43,331 nucleotides of DNA, from the NCBI GenBank assembly GCA_913030915.1, contig CAJWEW010000010.1, forward strand, positions 1 through 43,331, written 5' to 3'. The notes below the pieces were generated by a model. It was not told where the DNA came from. It worked only from the letters and a program-made list of their open reading frames with translations, and did not search any database. Made by a program: the position numbers and the translations under genes. Every line of letters begins with the position of its first letter. Position 1 is the stretch's first letter. The DNA is from an uncultured Rhodobiaceae bacterium (GTDB lineage Bacteria; Pseudomonadota; Alphaproteobacteria; Rhizobiales; TMED25). Positions 26,158 through 34,772 of this stretch are shown here, piece by piece.

Positions 26158-26603
26158 ATCTTGCTTAAGAAATCTTTTTTGATTTGAACTCTTTCACGTG
26201 TACCTATTCCAATTAATTCAGCAACCCGCCAAACGAGGTTATTTTCATAGGGATCAAAATTTTCGTCTGTTATGATGATTTGCCACATCATATCAATAAT
26301 TTTTTTTCTATCATTCAGGTCAAGTTCTTTCTTAATCACGTTTGTGTATGCGTATAGATCAGTGGCATTTTCCTCCTCTTTTATTGCTATTTCCAGGAGT
26401 GATTGAGCGTCATCAGCATTGAGATCAAAATATGATTGCAGCAAGTCTAATATTTTTTTTTCTTCTAGAATATGGAATTCATCGTCAATTTTTGCAGTGC
26501 GGACTAATATCTTTGATATTGCAGTTTGGAGGTTGCCTGCTTGAAATGATGGAGTTTCCGGTTTAGGGCTATCTTTCTTAAAAAGATTTTTTAAAAAATT
26601 CAT
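26154..26603 (-). CDS. TerB-like protein (COG4103)
   Basis: A 149-residue all-helical protein of the TerB family (PF05099, COG4103), named from tellurite resistance but found widely without that phenotype. After a short N-terminal tail (NLFKKDSPKPETPSF) come the TerB helices with AKIDDEFHILEEKKIL and IIITDENFDPYENNLVWRVAELIG, whose acidic residues are the metal-binding positions of the fold. It is first of the TerB-GATase-rhodanese-zinc-ribbon run and diverges from aroE over 85 A+T-rich bases. No other ter genes are visible, so tellurite resistance is not implied. Confidence 0.85.
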   Translation of the reverse strand: MNFLKNLFKKDSPKPETPSFQAGNLQTAISKILVRTAKIDDEFHILEEKKILDLLQSYFDLNADDAQSLLEIAIKEEENATDLYAYTNVIKKELDLNDRKKIIDMMWQIIITDENFDPYENNLVWRVAELIGIGTRERVQIKKDFLSKI

Positions 26604-26688
26604 ATCTATTCCATTTCGTTAAAACATATTTATAAGATATAAATATATTATATTTAATATACATAAACAAAAAAATAAGCATAAGATT

Positions 26689-27528
26689 ATGAATTCCATA
26701 AATGAAACTAATTTAAAGTTGGGTATTATTGGCTATCCATTATCACACACTCTATCTCCCCAAATACACGAATATTGGTTTAAATTACACAGGATATCTG
26801 GAACTTATGAAATACTTGAGGTTGATGATGTTGGTCTTGATCGCATATTTTGCGATAATATACATCAGTACAGAGGCCTAAACGTAACAATACCCTATAA
26901 AGTCAGGGTTTTTGATTATGTGGATGAGGTTAGTGATAGTGCAAGGGTAGTTGGGGCCATAAATTGTATAACTGTAGAGGATAAAAAGCTTATTGGGTCG
27001 AACACAGACGCTGATGGATTTATGAATGGTCTACTAGCATTCAATGGAGATCTTGATTTCACAAATATGAATGTTTTGGTAATTGGTGCCGGCGGGGCGG
27101 CCAGAGCTGTAATTCATTCTTTTTTGATGAAATCAACTGGTCAAATTACAGTAATAAACAGATCATCGGATCGCCTTGCGTCATTAGAAAAGGTTTTTAA
27201 TAATCAGATCCACTGCATGGACTGGAAGAAATTAAATGACAGTATTTCACAGTTTAATCTTATAATTAACTGTACAAGTCAGGGAATGAAGGGTGAAAAT
27301 GATTTTTCATTAGACTTTACCTCAATACAGAAAGGCTTATCTGTTATTGATTTAGTCTACAATCCATTAGAAACAAAATTATTAATTGATGCCAAGCGTC
27401 ATGGATGTAAAATTTTAAACGGCATACCAATGTTATTGAGCCAAGCTGCGCTATCATGGAAACTTTGGTTGGACATAAAACCAGATATTACGGATGATAT
27501 AATCCGATTTGTCGAAGATAAGATATAA
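26689..27528 (+). CDS. aroE: shikimate dehydrogenase
   Basis: Reduces 3-dehydroshikimate to shikimate with NADPH in aromatic amino acid synthesis. Substrate-site signatures are GYPLSHTLSP (15-24), NVTIPYK with catalytic K71, and NTDADG with D107. The nucleotide fold has IGAGGAARAV (132-141) and NRSSDR, and NCTSQGM follows. Length 279 is standard. It stands alone on the plus strand, ending 11 bases from the convergent amidase. Confidence 0.96.
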   Translation: MNSINETNLKLGIIGYPLSHTLSPQIHEYWFKLHRISGTYEILEVDDVGLDRIFCDNIHQYRGLNVTIPYKVRVFDYVDEVSDSARVVGAINCITVEDKKLIGSNTDADGFMNGLLAFNGDLDFTNMNVLVIGAGGAARAVIHSFLMKSTGQITVINRSSDRLASLEKVFNNQIHCMDWKKLNDSISQFNLIINCTSQGMKGENDFSLDFTSIQKGLSVIDLVYNPLETKLLIDAKRHGCKILNGIPMLLSQAALSWKLWLDIKPDITDDIIRFVEDKI

Positions 27529-27539
27529 TATTGGTCTGA

Positions 27540-28919
27540 TTATACTAAGTTTTTATATTTATTACCCAGTGAGTTCTCAACTCTTAAAGCTATTGAGAGT
27601 AATTTTATTTCATTAAATGCCGGCGCTATTAATTGTAGACCAATTGGTATTCCACATCTATCAAGCGCTATGGGAATTGTTATAGCACATAAACCAAGAA
27701 GATTTACGGGTGAAGTATTTCGGAGCATTAAGCCATTAGCCTCTGAGTATTTTTTTGAGTCCTTTAAATATGATGCTATTGGTGCTGTTATTGGTACAGT
27801 TGGTGTTATAATTACATCAAATTCATCAAACTTTTTATTTATAGAATGACTCATTACCTCAAGATCATTTTTTCGCTCTAAATACTCCATCGCAGAAAAT
27901 GAGCCCATATCTTTAATACGAAAGGCGACATTTGGATCTAATGTTGCTTTTAGTTCCTTCATCTCACCATTTATAAATGATGCAAACTCTGCTGCAGCTA
28001 GGCCGCCTTTTGTAAATAAGTAATATGAGTCATCAATTTCATGTAGTTCATTTACTTTCTTATATTTATCATTTTTCTCAATCTTTTTTATTGCAGCATT
28101 TATCTCACTACTTATTTGGTCATCGGTCTTATCGAAGAACCAATCGTATACTGTAAATGTGAAATCAATCTCAGGGTCAATGTTCAGCTGTTTGTCTTTA
28201 TTGTTATACAAACTTGTTTTATCCAGTTCTTTAAAGGCATAGATGCAGTCATCGACTGTATGGGTAAGTATGCCTGGAGTATCAAAGCTGCTACTCAGCG
28301 GAACAATCCCCTCTGTCGACCATCTATTTTTTGTTGTTTTTAGTCCCACATTTCCAGTCACAGAAGCTGGTATTCTTACAGAGCCAGCAGTATCAGTACC
28401 CAATGCAAGGGCTGCAGTTCCTGTACATAAACTGACACCGGCGCCCGAGCTAGAACCACCTGGAACTCGATGCTCTGTCTCATCCCAAGGATTTATTGGT
28501 GTTCCCCAATGTGGGTTCATCCCAACGCCACCAAAGGCGAATTCAACGGTATGTGTTTTTCCTGTAATTAGTGAGTGATGGGATGTCAGGGTATTGATAA
28601 TTGGTCCTTGTGCTTCCCACTTACACGGGAGCTCTTTTGGAGTTCCGGCTCTTGTCTTATATCCATTGACACCATAAAGATCTTTTATTGATACAGGAAC
28701 CCCTAGAAATGCAGAATGATTGCTATCAATCTTGCTAATTGCAGATGCCAAGTTCTCAATATTGGCATTATTAAATTCTACAAATGCGCTCTTACTAGCT
28801 TCACTATGATTATAATTTTCTATTACCTCTTCAGCAATTTCAAATATTGAAGTTTCGCCAGATAATAAATCAGTATGAAATTCTTTGATCGATTTATTAT
28901 GCAAAATATTTTTTTTCAT
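27540..28919 (-). CDS. amidase-signature family amidase
   Basis: Ser-cisSer-Lys hydrolase of 459 residues. Catalytic K79 lies in PVSIKDLYG, the cis-serine is in PGGSSSGAG (153-161), and the nucleophile S180 is in GTDTAGSVRIP. The rest follows the family, with ITPTVPITAP and a C-terminal GLQLIAP. It is not GatA by context (no gatB/gatC nearby) and lacks strong marks of any one subfamily, so the amide substrate is unknown. AAAGGGA precedes the ATG. It diverges from the ACMSD-like amidohydrolase over 71 bases, suggesting a shared regulatory region. Confidence 0.9.
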   Translation of the reverse strand: MKKNILHNKSIKEFHTDLLSGETSIFEIAEEVIENYNHSEASKSAFVEFNNANIENLASAISKIDSNHSAFLGVPVSIKDLYGVNGYKTRAGTPKELPCKWEAQGPIINTLTSHHSLITGKTHTVEFAFGGVGMNPHWGTPINPWDETEHRVPGGSSSGAGVSLCTGTAALALGTDTAGSVRIPASVTGNVGLKTTKNRWSTEGIVPLSSSFDTPGILTHTVDDCIYAFKELDKTSLYNNKDKQLNIDPEIDFTFTVYDWFFDKTDDQISSEINAAIKKIEKNDKYKKVNELHEIDDSYYLFTKGGLAAAEFASFINGEMKELKATLDPNVAFRIKDMGSFSAMEYLERKNDLEVMSHSINKKFDEFDVIITPTVPITAPIASYLKDSKKYSEANGLMLRNTSPVNLLGLCAITIPIALDRCGIPIGLQLIAPAFNEIKLLSIALRVENSLGNKYKNLV

Positions 28920-28990
28920 TTCCCTTTATTACTCTTTTAGATAATATGTATCAAACTTATAACATAATTGAATTTTTAAAGGTAATCAAA

Positions 28991-30082
28991 ATGTCTCACA
29001 GTGTAATTGATACACCTAAACTAGGTGATAGTCCAAACAGGTATGGTCCAACTTCTGCACGAAACGTATCTACCCGTAAAATAGATATGGACTCAATTGT
29101 AATCGATACTCACGCCCATGTACTAATACCGGAAGCCCATGATTTTATAAGTCCCTTGTACAATTTGGGGGACATTCCATTTGTACATGACTCCAGCCCA
29201 GAGACACTTGAAATTCAACAGATTCAGGATACCGATAGGACGGTTGCATTATCCAGCATTCCGGATCGTCTTCAAGTTTTAGAAACGCAAGGTATTGATA
29301 AACAGGTTATCGCTTCTGTTCCGAACCAATGTTACTATATGGCCAGAGGAGAGGACGCGAATAAAGTATCGCGAATAGTTAATGATGGCATGATGAAGTG
29401 GGTTGATGCTCACCCAGACAAATTTGTAGGTCTTGGAACCGTTCCACTACAAGAGTTGGACATTGCCTTAGATACACTTGATTATATAAAGAAAGAGACA
29501 AATCTTAAGGGTTTGCAGATCCTGACAAATGTAAACGGCATGGAAATATCTGATGACTCATTAGATAAATTCTGGGCAAAAGTTGAAGAATATGATCTTG
29601 CAGTAATGCTACACCCATTAGGCTTTTCCCATGGGAAGAGATTTGGTAACTACTACTTTACCAATGTAATTGGTAACCCATTGGATACGACCGTTGCCTT
29701 ACATTACATTATTTTTAATGGACTTCTCGAAAGATACAAAAATCTAAAAATATTAGGAGTTCATGGGGGAGGATTTTTACCTGCATACTCCGGTCGAATT
29801 GACCATTCATGGGGAGCACGGAAGGACTCTTATGGTAATTTACCTAATCCTCCAACGAGCTATTTGAAGAAGTTGTATTTTGATACAACTGTGTTCACGA
29901 ATGAGCAGCTCGAGTATCTGGTCAACAATTATGGGGATGACCATGTTGTCCTTGGAACAGACTATCCATATGACATGGCAGAGTATTTTCCGGTTCAGCA
30001 CATTGTAGATAGTAACTTGACTGATGCACAAAAGAAAAATGTCGTCGGACAGACCGCATTAAAGTTGTTTAATATAGAATAA
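28991..30082 (+). CDS. ACMSD-like amidohydrolase (amidohydrolase 2 family)
   Basis: TIM-barrel metal enzyme of PF04909, the family of aminocarboxymuconate-semialdehyde decarboxylase and related decarboxylases and hydratases. Metal ligands are visible: DTHAHV at about 36-41, HPLGFSHG, the VHGGGFLPAY segment, and the late aspartate in LGTDYPYDM. I start at the ATG at 28991 (MSHSVIDTPK), which has AAAGG eight bases upstream, giving 363 residues; an upstream ATG at 28946 adds 15 residues without support. It ends 2 bases from the convergent fumarylacetoacetate-hydrolase-family gene. The neighbours fit a catabolic step on a ring-cleavage or unsaturated acid product, but that is inference. Confidence 0.87.
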   Translation: MSHSVIDTPKLGDSPNRYGPTSARNVSTRKIDMDSIVIDTHAHVLIPEAHDFISPLYNLGDIPFVHDSSPETLEIQQIQDTDRTVALSSIPDRLQVLETQGIDKQVIASVPNQCYYMARGEDANKVSRIVNDGMMKWVDAHPDKFVGLGTVPLQELDIALDTLDYIKKETNLKGLQILTNVNGMEISDDSLDKFWAKVEEYDLAVMLHPLGFSHGKRFGNYYFTNVIGNPLDTTVALHYIIFNGLLERYKNLKILGVHGGGFLPAYSGRIDHSWGARKDSYGNLPNPPTSYLKKLYFDTTVFTNEQLEYLVNNYGDDHVVLGTDYPYDMAEYFPVQHIVDSNLTDAQKKNVVGQTALKLFNIE

Positions 30083-30084
30083 AA

Positions 30085-31065
30085 TTAAATACTTGTCAGC
30101 TTCCTGTCTTTTTCATTGGATGCTTTTGCAGTTTCGCCTTTAGCATACTTTCCAGTTAGCTGAGGTGTATGCGCACCTTCAAGTCCTCGTTCTTCAATAT
30201 GGGTTTTTCTGGTAACTCGTTCCCAAGTTCTTTTCAGGGGATCTCTAACATTGAAATTGAGTGTTCCAATTTGCTCTATTTCTAATTCAATTTTATCACC
30301 ATCCATGAATGGATTAAGTCCCCGATGGTTTGTACCTGTGGCTATAATATCTCCAGGCTCTAATGTGTGTATTGAGCTTAACCATGAAATACATTTTGGA
30401 ATTTTATGCGCCATATCGTCTGTATTAAAGTTTTGCATTACCACACCGTTATTTCTTAAAACTATTTGTAGGTTTTGAGGGTCATCTATTTCATCTTTGG
30501 TAACTAAACATGGTCCAATTGGTGTATATGTTGCTCGTGATTTCATCTGAAAGAAAAAGTTTGATGCAATAAGGCCTCTTGCAGATCCATCAATTATATT
30601 TGTGTAGCCGAAAACATAATCCATTGCGCGCTCTTCACTAACATTTTCTGCCCTTTTTCCTATAACAAGTGCCAGCTCAGCTTCCCCCTCAAATATTGAT
30701 GCTGGTATGTCTGTTAACTCCATTGTATCTCCGTCACCGATAACTGTATTTGTTGCTTTATGGAAAGCATTGATTGGAGCAGGCTCAGACCTTGTGCCAT
30801 CTTCCATGTAATTTACAGCCATACAATCAATATTATTTGGACGTGGGCAGGGACTCCTTAATTGCACCTCATTACTAGAAATGCCATCATTTGCTGCTAC
30901 AAATTCTTCCAAAGAAGCTTTATACCTGTCATAATTTTCTATTAAACCATTAATCAGGTCTCTACTATCTCTCGCCGGTATATCGGATAAATGCTCTGTA
31001 ACATCAACAACGCTTTCTCTCTTTAAAACCCCTAACCTGAAGTCATTAAAATATACAAATCTCAT
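30085..31065 (-). CDS. fumarylacetoacetate hydrolase family protein
   Basis: A 326-residue member of the FAH superfamily (PF01557): hydrolases, decarboxylases and isomerases of 2-oxo or acylpyruvate-type acids. The metal-binding acidic motif is in FEGEAELALVIGK with a later aspartate in NIIDGSARG. The C-terminal EPGDIIATGTNHRG...MDGDKIELEIEQIGTL is typical. AGGGAG precedes the ATG. It is the last gene of the six-gene minus-strand operon, 21 bases after the double-cupin gene. The extended tail of about 40 residues after the fold is lysine-rich. The reaction cannot be specified. Confidence 0.9.
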   Translation of the reverse strand: MRFVYFNDFRLGVLKRESVVDVTEHLSDIPARDSRDLINGLIENYDRYKASLEEFVAANDGISSNEVQLRSPCPRPNNIDCMAVNYMEDGTRSEPAPINAFHKATNTVIGDGDTMELTDIPASIFEGEAELALVIGKRAENVSEERAMDYVFGYTNIIDGSARGLIASNFFFQMKSRATYTPIGPCLVTKDEIDDPQNLQIVLRNNGVVMQNFNTDDMAHKIPKCISWLSSIHTLEPGDIIATGTNHRGLNPFMDGDKIELEIEQIGTLNFNVRDPLKRTWERVTRKTHIEERGLEGAHTPQLTGKYAKGETAKASNEKDRKLTSI

Positions 31066-31086
31066 TTTATCTCCCTAATCTAACTT

Positions 31087-31926
31087 TTATATTATCAAAT
31101 CTTCACTCGTAACGTCCCCCAGATAGACATATCCAGTTTCTTCGACGCTTCCTGAGCCAATATACAAACCAACAGCATGAATTGGGTTAGTTTCACTCGT
31201 GTTGTAAAGCCAATGCTCGACACCTTTGGGTATGTAATGAAAATGTCCAGCTTCAATATATGTTTTTTCACCACCAGCCCCTGCAATACCCTTGCCTGAT
31301 ACAATATAATAGATTTCCTCACAATTTGTATGCATATGTTTTTTATGAATTGCACCTGGCATGAATTTAGCATTAAAGACTGTTGTGGTTGAGCCATTTT
31401 TTTTACTTATTGGAAGGCGAAAATCTGTTATTGACCATCCATCACCTTCATCCATCTTTTCGGGCTCTATTTCGTCAATATGAACTAATATACCTTCATT
31501 GAAACCAGACCTTTCTTTTTTCAAATCCTCTTCTGTGACAGGACCGCAATATTCATAACCAGTATCTTCAACATCTTTTGCGCCAATGTAAAATCCAATA
31601 ACTTCAGCATCTGAGTCAGTTGTTTCATTGTGGAAGAAGTGTTCTGAGTTTTTTGGCATAACTCTGAAATGTCCAGCTCTAACATTTGTTCTCTCATTAC
31701 CTTGCCCTACAACGCCATGTCCTTTCAGATACATCGCTATTTCAGGGCATCGAGAGTGTAGATGCTTACTGTGTGTAGAGCCTGGTTTGAATATTGAGTG
31801 AAAAACAGTTGTGGACGATCCTGATTCACCTGTTATTGGTAGTCTGAATTCAGATATGTTCCACCCGTTTTTTTCTTCCATTTTTGATATTGGAACATCG
31901 TTTATATGAACTGGGGGGTATTTCAT
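31087..31926 (-). CDS. double-cupin protein (internal duplication)
   Basis: A 279-residue protein made of two similar halves (about 1-135 and 145-279). Each begins with HI(N/D)(D/E) and has GW(N/S)I(S/T)(D/E)FRLPI, then a cupin motif 1 (KHLHSRCPEIAMYLKG and KHMHTNCEEIYYIVSG) and motif 2 (GHFRVMPKNSEH and GHFHYIPKGVEH), and ends in YIG...ETGY. Both halves keep the HxH, Glu and His metal ligands, so both may bind metal. AAAGGAG sits six bases before the chosen ATG. It lies 11 bases after the small membrane gene. Bicupins include oxalate-type decarboxylases and ring-cleaving dioxygenases, but neither motif set is decisive here. Confidence 0.86.
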   Translation of the reverse strand: MKYPPVHINDVPISKMEEKNGWNISEFRLPITGESGSSTTVFHSIFKPGSTHSKHLHSRCPEIAMYLKGHGVVGQGNERTNVRAGHFRVMPKNSEHFFHNETTDSDAEVIGFYIGAKDVEDTGYEYCGPVTEEDLKKERSGFNEGILVHIDEIEPEKMDEGDGWSITDFRLPISKKNGSTTTVFNAKFMPGAIHKKHMHTNCEEIYYIVSGKGIAGAGGEKTYIEAGHFHYIPKGVEHWLYNTSETNPIHAVGLYIGSGSVEETGYVYLGDVTSEDLII

Positions 31927-31937
31927 GCATTACTCCT

Positions 31938-32126
31938 TTAAAAAAGATACTTAACGATAATTGATATTAGCCATCCATAGACAAGAGCTCCGAGGATCGC
32001 GCCGTATATTAAGAATTGTATTGGTCCTGGAATTTCTCCTTTTCCTTTGTAGAGAAATAATGATAAATGAATAATACCCAATATTGCGCCCAGAATATAC
32101 CATTTGTAAGTAAATATAAAATCCAT
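31938..32126 (-). CDS. small two-helix membrane protein
   Basis: A 62-residue protein with two predicted membrane helices (about 7-26 and 36-58) joined by a short KGKGEIPGP loop. No family is recognised. Its ATG overlaps the stop of the large permease in a TAATG junction, so the two are made together. Stoichiometric pairing suggests an accessory subunit of the permease, comparable in layout, not in sequence, with small subunits of TRAP or tripartite tricarboxylate carriers. The substrate-binding protein of those systems is absent. Confidence 0.75.
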   Translation of the reverse strand: MDFIFTYKWYILGAILGIIHLSLFLYKGKGEIPGPIQFLIYGAILGALVYGWLISIIVKYLF

Positions 32127-33559
32127 TAAATAACAACAAATTCATTTGCGATTATAACCCATATCGATAATAGCACGCCACCAATAATTGTAAACAGACC
32201 GTTCCAGTTCAAGCCTGCATAATGAGGTGTCACACGGCCTAATTTAGCAATTAATAGAGTTGATGCTGTAAAAGGCGAGCTTATCCCTGTTATTGCCCAA
32301 CCCGCACACAGAGCTACAATGATACTATTTGGAGGGATCCCCATTATTTCTGCAGACGGAATTAGTGGCCCAATCATATATACAGCAAGTATGGGATTCA
32401 TTCCAATTTGTCCACATACGGGCATAATCCATACAATAGCGATGAGTATTATAGGAGCTGGGATGCCGTTTAAAAAGCTTATGCTCTCTCCCGCAAAGTG
32501 ATTAATTAGGCTTGATCCCATTATCCCAATAAATGCAGCCATGATCAGCACAATGAGCTCTTGCTTGTAATTATAGATATCTTCATTTATAAACTCATCA
32601 ACTCTGTGCGCAGTGTTATAGATTATTTTCTTTGTGTTACCTGTATTTTGATATGCAATCCAAATTATACTGTAAATAGGCACCACAAACATAACAACTG
32701 GTACCGCGTTAAGATCGGTATAATTCATGAGAGTAAAGATAATACCCAGTAGAGTGATAAAAATAAAAGCTAATGGTATCAAAGTATGCCATGTACCTGA
32801 AGTTTTCAGGTCTGGAATTTGCATTCTTGATTTAACCTTCCGGGTCGCTACGTAGTCAAGAAACCAGCCAACAGTTATCAGAATTATAGCACTAATAATG
32901 CAAGATAGAGCAGCGCCAGTCCACGTTGTATTTGGAATAACGGACGTTGTTATGGCTATTGAGAATGTAAGGGGAGACCAACATGTCATGGCCACAAAAC
33001 CTCGCTGAACCGCCAGAAGCATCGCTTTTCTATTTAATGCTCGAGAGTCGGGGTCTTTTATCTCACTACTGCCTTTCTCAGCCAGGCTACCAAGCAAAGA
33101 TATCGAGCCAAAACTAAGTATAACACCAAACATATGTCCTCCGAATGTTAGTGTAAGGTATCTTAACGAAGTTTTTTGTTCAGCCAGATACCGGCCACAC
33201 TTTTCCATCGCTGGTGACGATGAGGCAGCTTTCCTCAAACAGCAAAGCGATAAAAAAAAGGTTGCGACAAAAGTTGATTTTGTGAGAGCCTCTATAGATA
33301 CCATGGTCCAGTCTGGTAGTACAAGAATAGAAACGGTAGTCAAAATAGAGCCAAGGGCTATAAATAATTTTCTCGAGAGGGATAGATCATTTAGAGACAT
33401 TGAGAGGTATAACAAGATTAAAAGAGCCGATATTAAATAAGAAATATAGGACCCTGACCACTCAGCCATTATGACAGATACCATCACGATTGGCATAATG
33501 AGTGTGGTTATGGTTCTAAACTTTGGCTCAGTGTTCTGGTAGCTGTTAAATATATTCAT
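32126..33559 (-). CDS. multi-pass permease, possibly ion-transporter superfamily
   Basis: A 477-residue very hydrophobic protein with about twelve membrane helices and a central charged loop near 310-335. Symmetry is suggested by two similar regions: the first has GHMFGVILSFGSISLLG...FVAMTCWSPLTFSIA, and the second has MPVCGQIGMNPILAVYMIGPLIP...GWAITGISSPFTASTLLIAKL. Such paired re-entrant segments with S/T-P motifs are seen in ion-transporter (IT) superfamily anion carriers, hence the tentative call. I do not recognise a named family. It overlaps the small membrane gene by one base and starts 7 bases after the Bcr-type MFS gene. Substrate is unknown; organic acid uptake is a guess from context. 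Confidence 0.7.
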   Translation of the reverse strand: MNIFNSYQNTEPKFRTITTLIMPIVMVSVIMAEWSGSYISYLISALLILLYLSMSLNDLSLSRKLFIALGSILTTVSILVLPDWTMVSIEALTKSTFVATFFLSLCCLRKAASSSPAMEKCGRYLAEQKTSLRYLTLTFGGHMFGVILSFGSISLLGSLAEKGSSEIKDPDSRALNRKAMLLAVQRGFVAMTCWSPLTFSIAITTSVIPNTTWTGAALSCIISAIILITVGWFLDYVATRKVKSRMQIPDLKTSGTWHTLIPLAFIFITLLGIIFTLMNYTDLNAVPVVMFVVPIYSIIWIAYQNTGNTKKIIYNTAHRVDEFINEDIYNYKQELIVLIMAAFIGIMGSSLINHFAGESISFLNGIPAPIILIAIVWIMPVCGQIGMNPILAVYMIGPLIPSAEIMGIPPNSIIVALCAGWAITGISSPFTASTLLIAKLGRVTPHYAGLNWNGLFTIIGGVLLSIWVIIANEFVVI

Positions 33560-33566
33560 CTATTTT

Positions 33567-34772
33567 TCATGCAGACTTAACAAATACGAAATTTAATACG
33601 ATAATTGTTATTAAAGCAAGAGTTGTTGTCGTTAGCTGGGCGACACTAAAAACAAATGATGATGTCATATGAATGTTAGCAAGCGTGATGGTTATCAATG
33701 CACCCCAACCAAAGTGAAGAAACCCACCCAGGGCGGATGCTGAGCCTGCAACTTCTGGTTTAACCGAATTGAGTGCCGCCGCGTAGCAATTGCCAAGCAA
33801 AAGTCCTGTTCCAAAATTCGAAATTGCAAATGCGATCAGAACTGGAAGAGGCGTTTGCACTTCACTTATTCCGAAAAATAACTGCAGAATTCCACCTGAG
33901 CAGCTGAATACTCCGCCAATAATTACAATTTGGTCAACAGTAATGTAATCCAACATTTTTCTTGAAATAAAAGTCGCAAGAACAAAAAGGGATGGCATAA
34001 TCATGACATAAAAACCAAAAATTTCAGGGGAAACACCCATAATAACAATAAAAATAATTGGAGATGCCACGACATATGCCTGCATGGCTCCGCTAGCAAA
34101 TGCGACGATCATGCTGTAGGACGTAAACTTTATATTTTTTAATAAATCTCTGTAGTTAGTTAGAAGAGTTCTTATTTTTGGTGGATCTCGCATCTCTTTT
34201 GGAAGTGTTTCTTTCAAACTGAAGAAAATAAGTACTAAAACAATCGAACCCGTGAGTGAGGTGAAAAGAAATGTAGCCCTCCAATCAAACCAACCTGTTA
34301 AAAAGCCACCGATAAAGGGGGCTAGTATTGGTCCAATTGCCATTGCAATTGCAACATATGACATTGCTTTTGCCGCAGCTAAGCCTTCTGAGGTGTCTCT
34401 AATTATTGCTCTGCTAATTACCAGTGTGGAACATGCCCCCGTGGCCTGCGCAACCCGGCAAAGCAAGAGAGTGTTAATATCATCTGCATTGGCGCATAAG
34501 TAGCTTGCGATCGTAAAAAGCAATATTCCTAACAAAACAATTGGTTTTCTACCGAATTTATCAGATAGCGGCCCAATTATTAGTTGGGTTGAAGCAAATG
34601 CCGCGAGATAGACAGGCACCATTGTTTGAACAATGGATCTTGGTATATTTAATTCAGCAGCAATTGACGGGAGGCCGGGTAAGAAAATTGTAGAAGCAAT
34701 TTGCCCAGCAAACAGCATAGTAAATAATACAGACATAGGGGCATCTTGTTTAATTTTTCTCCCGCTTATCAT
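33567..34772 (-). CDS. MFS transporter, Bcr/CflA-type
   Basis: A 401-residue major facilitator with twelve helices of the Bcr/CflA drug:H+ antiporter group. Marks are FLPGLPSIAAELNIP in the first periplasmic loop, motif A GPLSDKFGRKPI in loop 2-3, and RVAQATGACSTLVISRAIIRD in helix 4, including motif B-like arginine. Members export drugs, small peptides or cysteine, so an efflux role is likely. Its ATG overlaps the upstream MFS gene by four bases (ATGA). Confidence 0.9.
   Translation of the reverse strand: MISGRKIKQDAPMSVLFTMLFAGQIASTIFLPGLPSIAAELNIPRSIVQTMVPVYLAAFASTQLIIGPLSDKFGRKPIVLLGILLFTIASYLCANADDINTLLLCRVAQATGACSTLVISRAIIRDTSEGLAAAKAMSYVAIAMAIGPILAPFIGGFLTGWFDWRATFLFTSLTGSIVLVLIFFSLKETLPKEMRDPPKIRTLLTNYRDLLKNIKFTSYSMIVAFASGAMQAYVVASPIIFIVIMGVSPEIFGFYVMIMPSLFVLATFISRKMLDYITVDQIVIIGGVFSCSGGILQLFFGISEVQTPLPVLIAFAISNFGTGLLLGNCYAAALNSVKPEVAGSASALGGFLHFGWGALITITLANIHMTSSFVFSVAQLTTTTLALITIIVLNFVFVKSA

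Noticed and set aside
26154-26603. Tellurite resistance operon
   Set aside because: Only a TerB-like gene is present; terA, terC, terD, terE and terZ are not seen, and COG4103 proteins are widespread without that trait.
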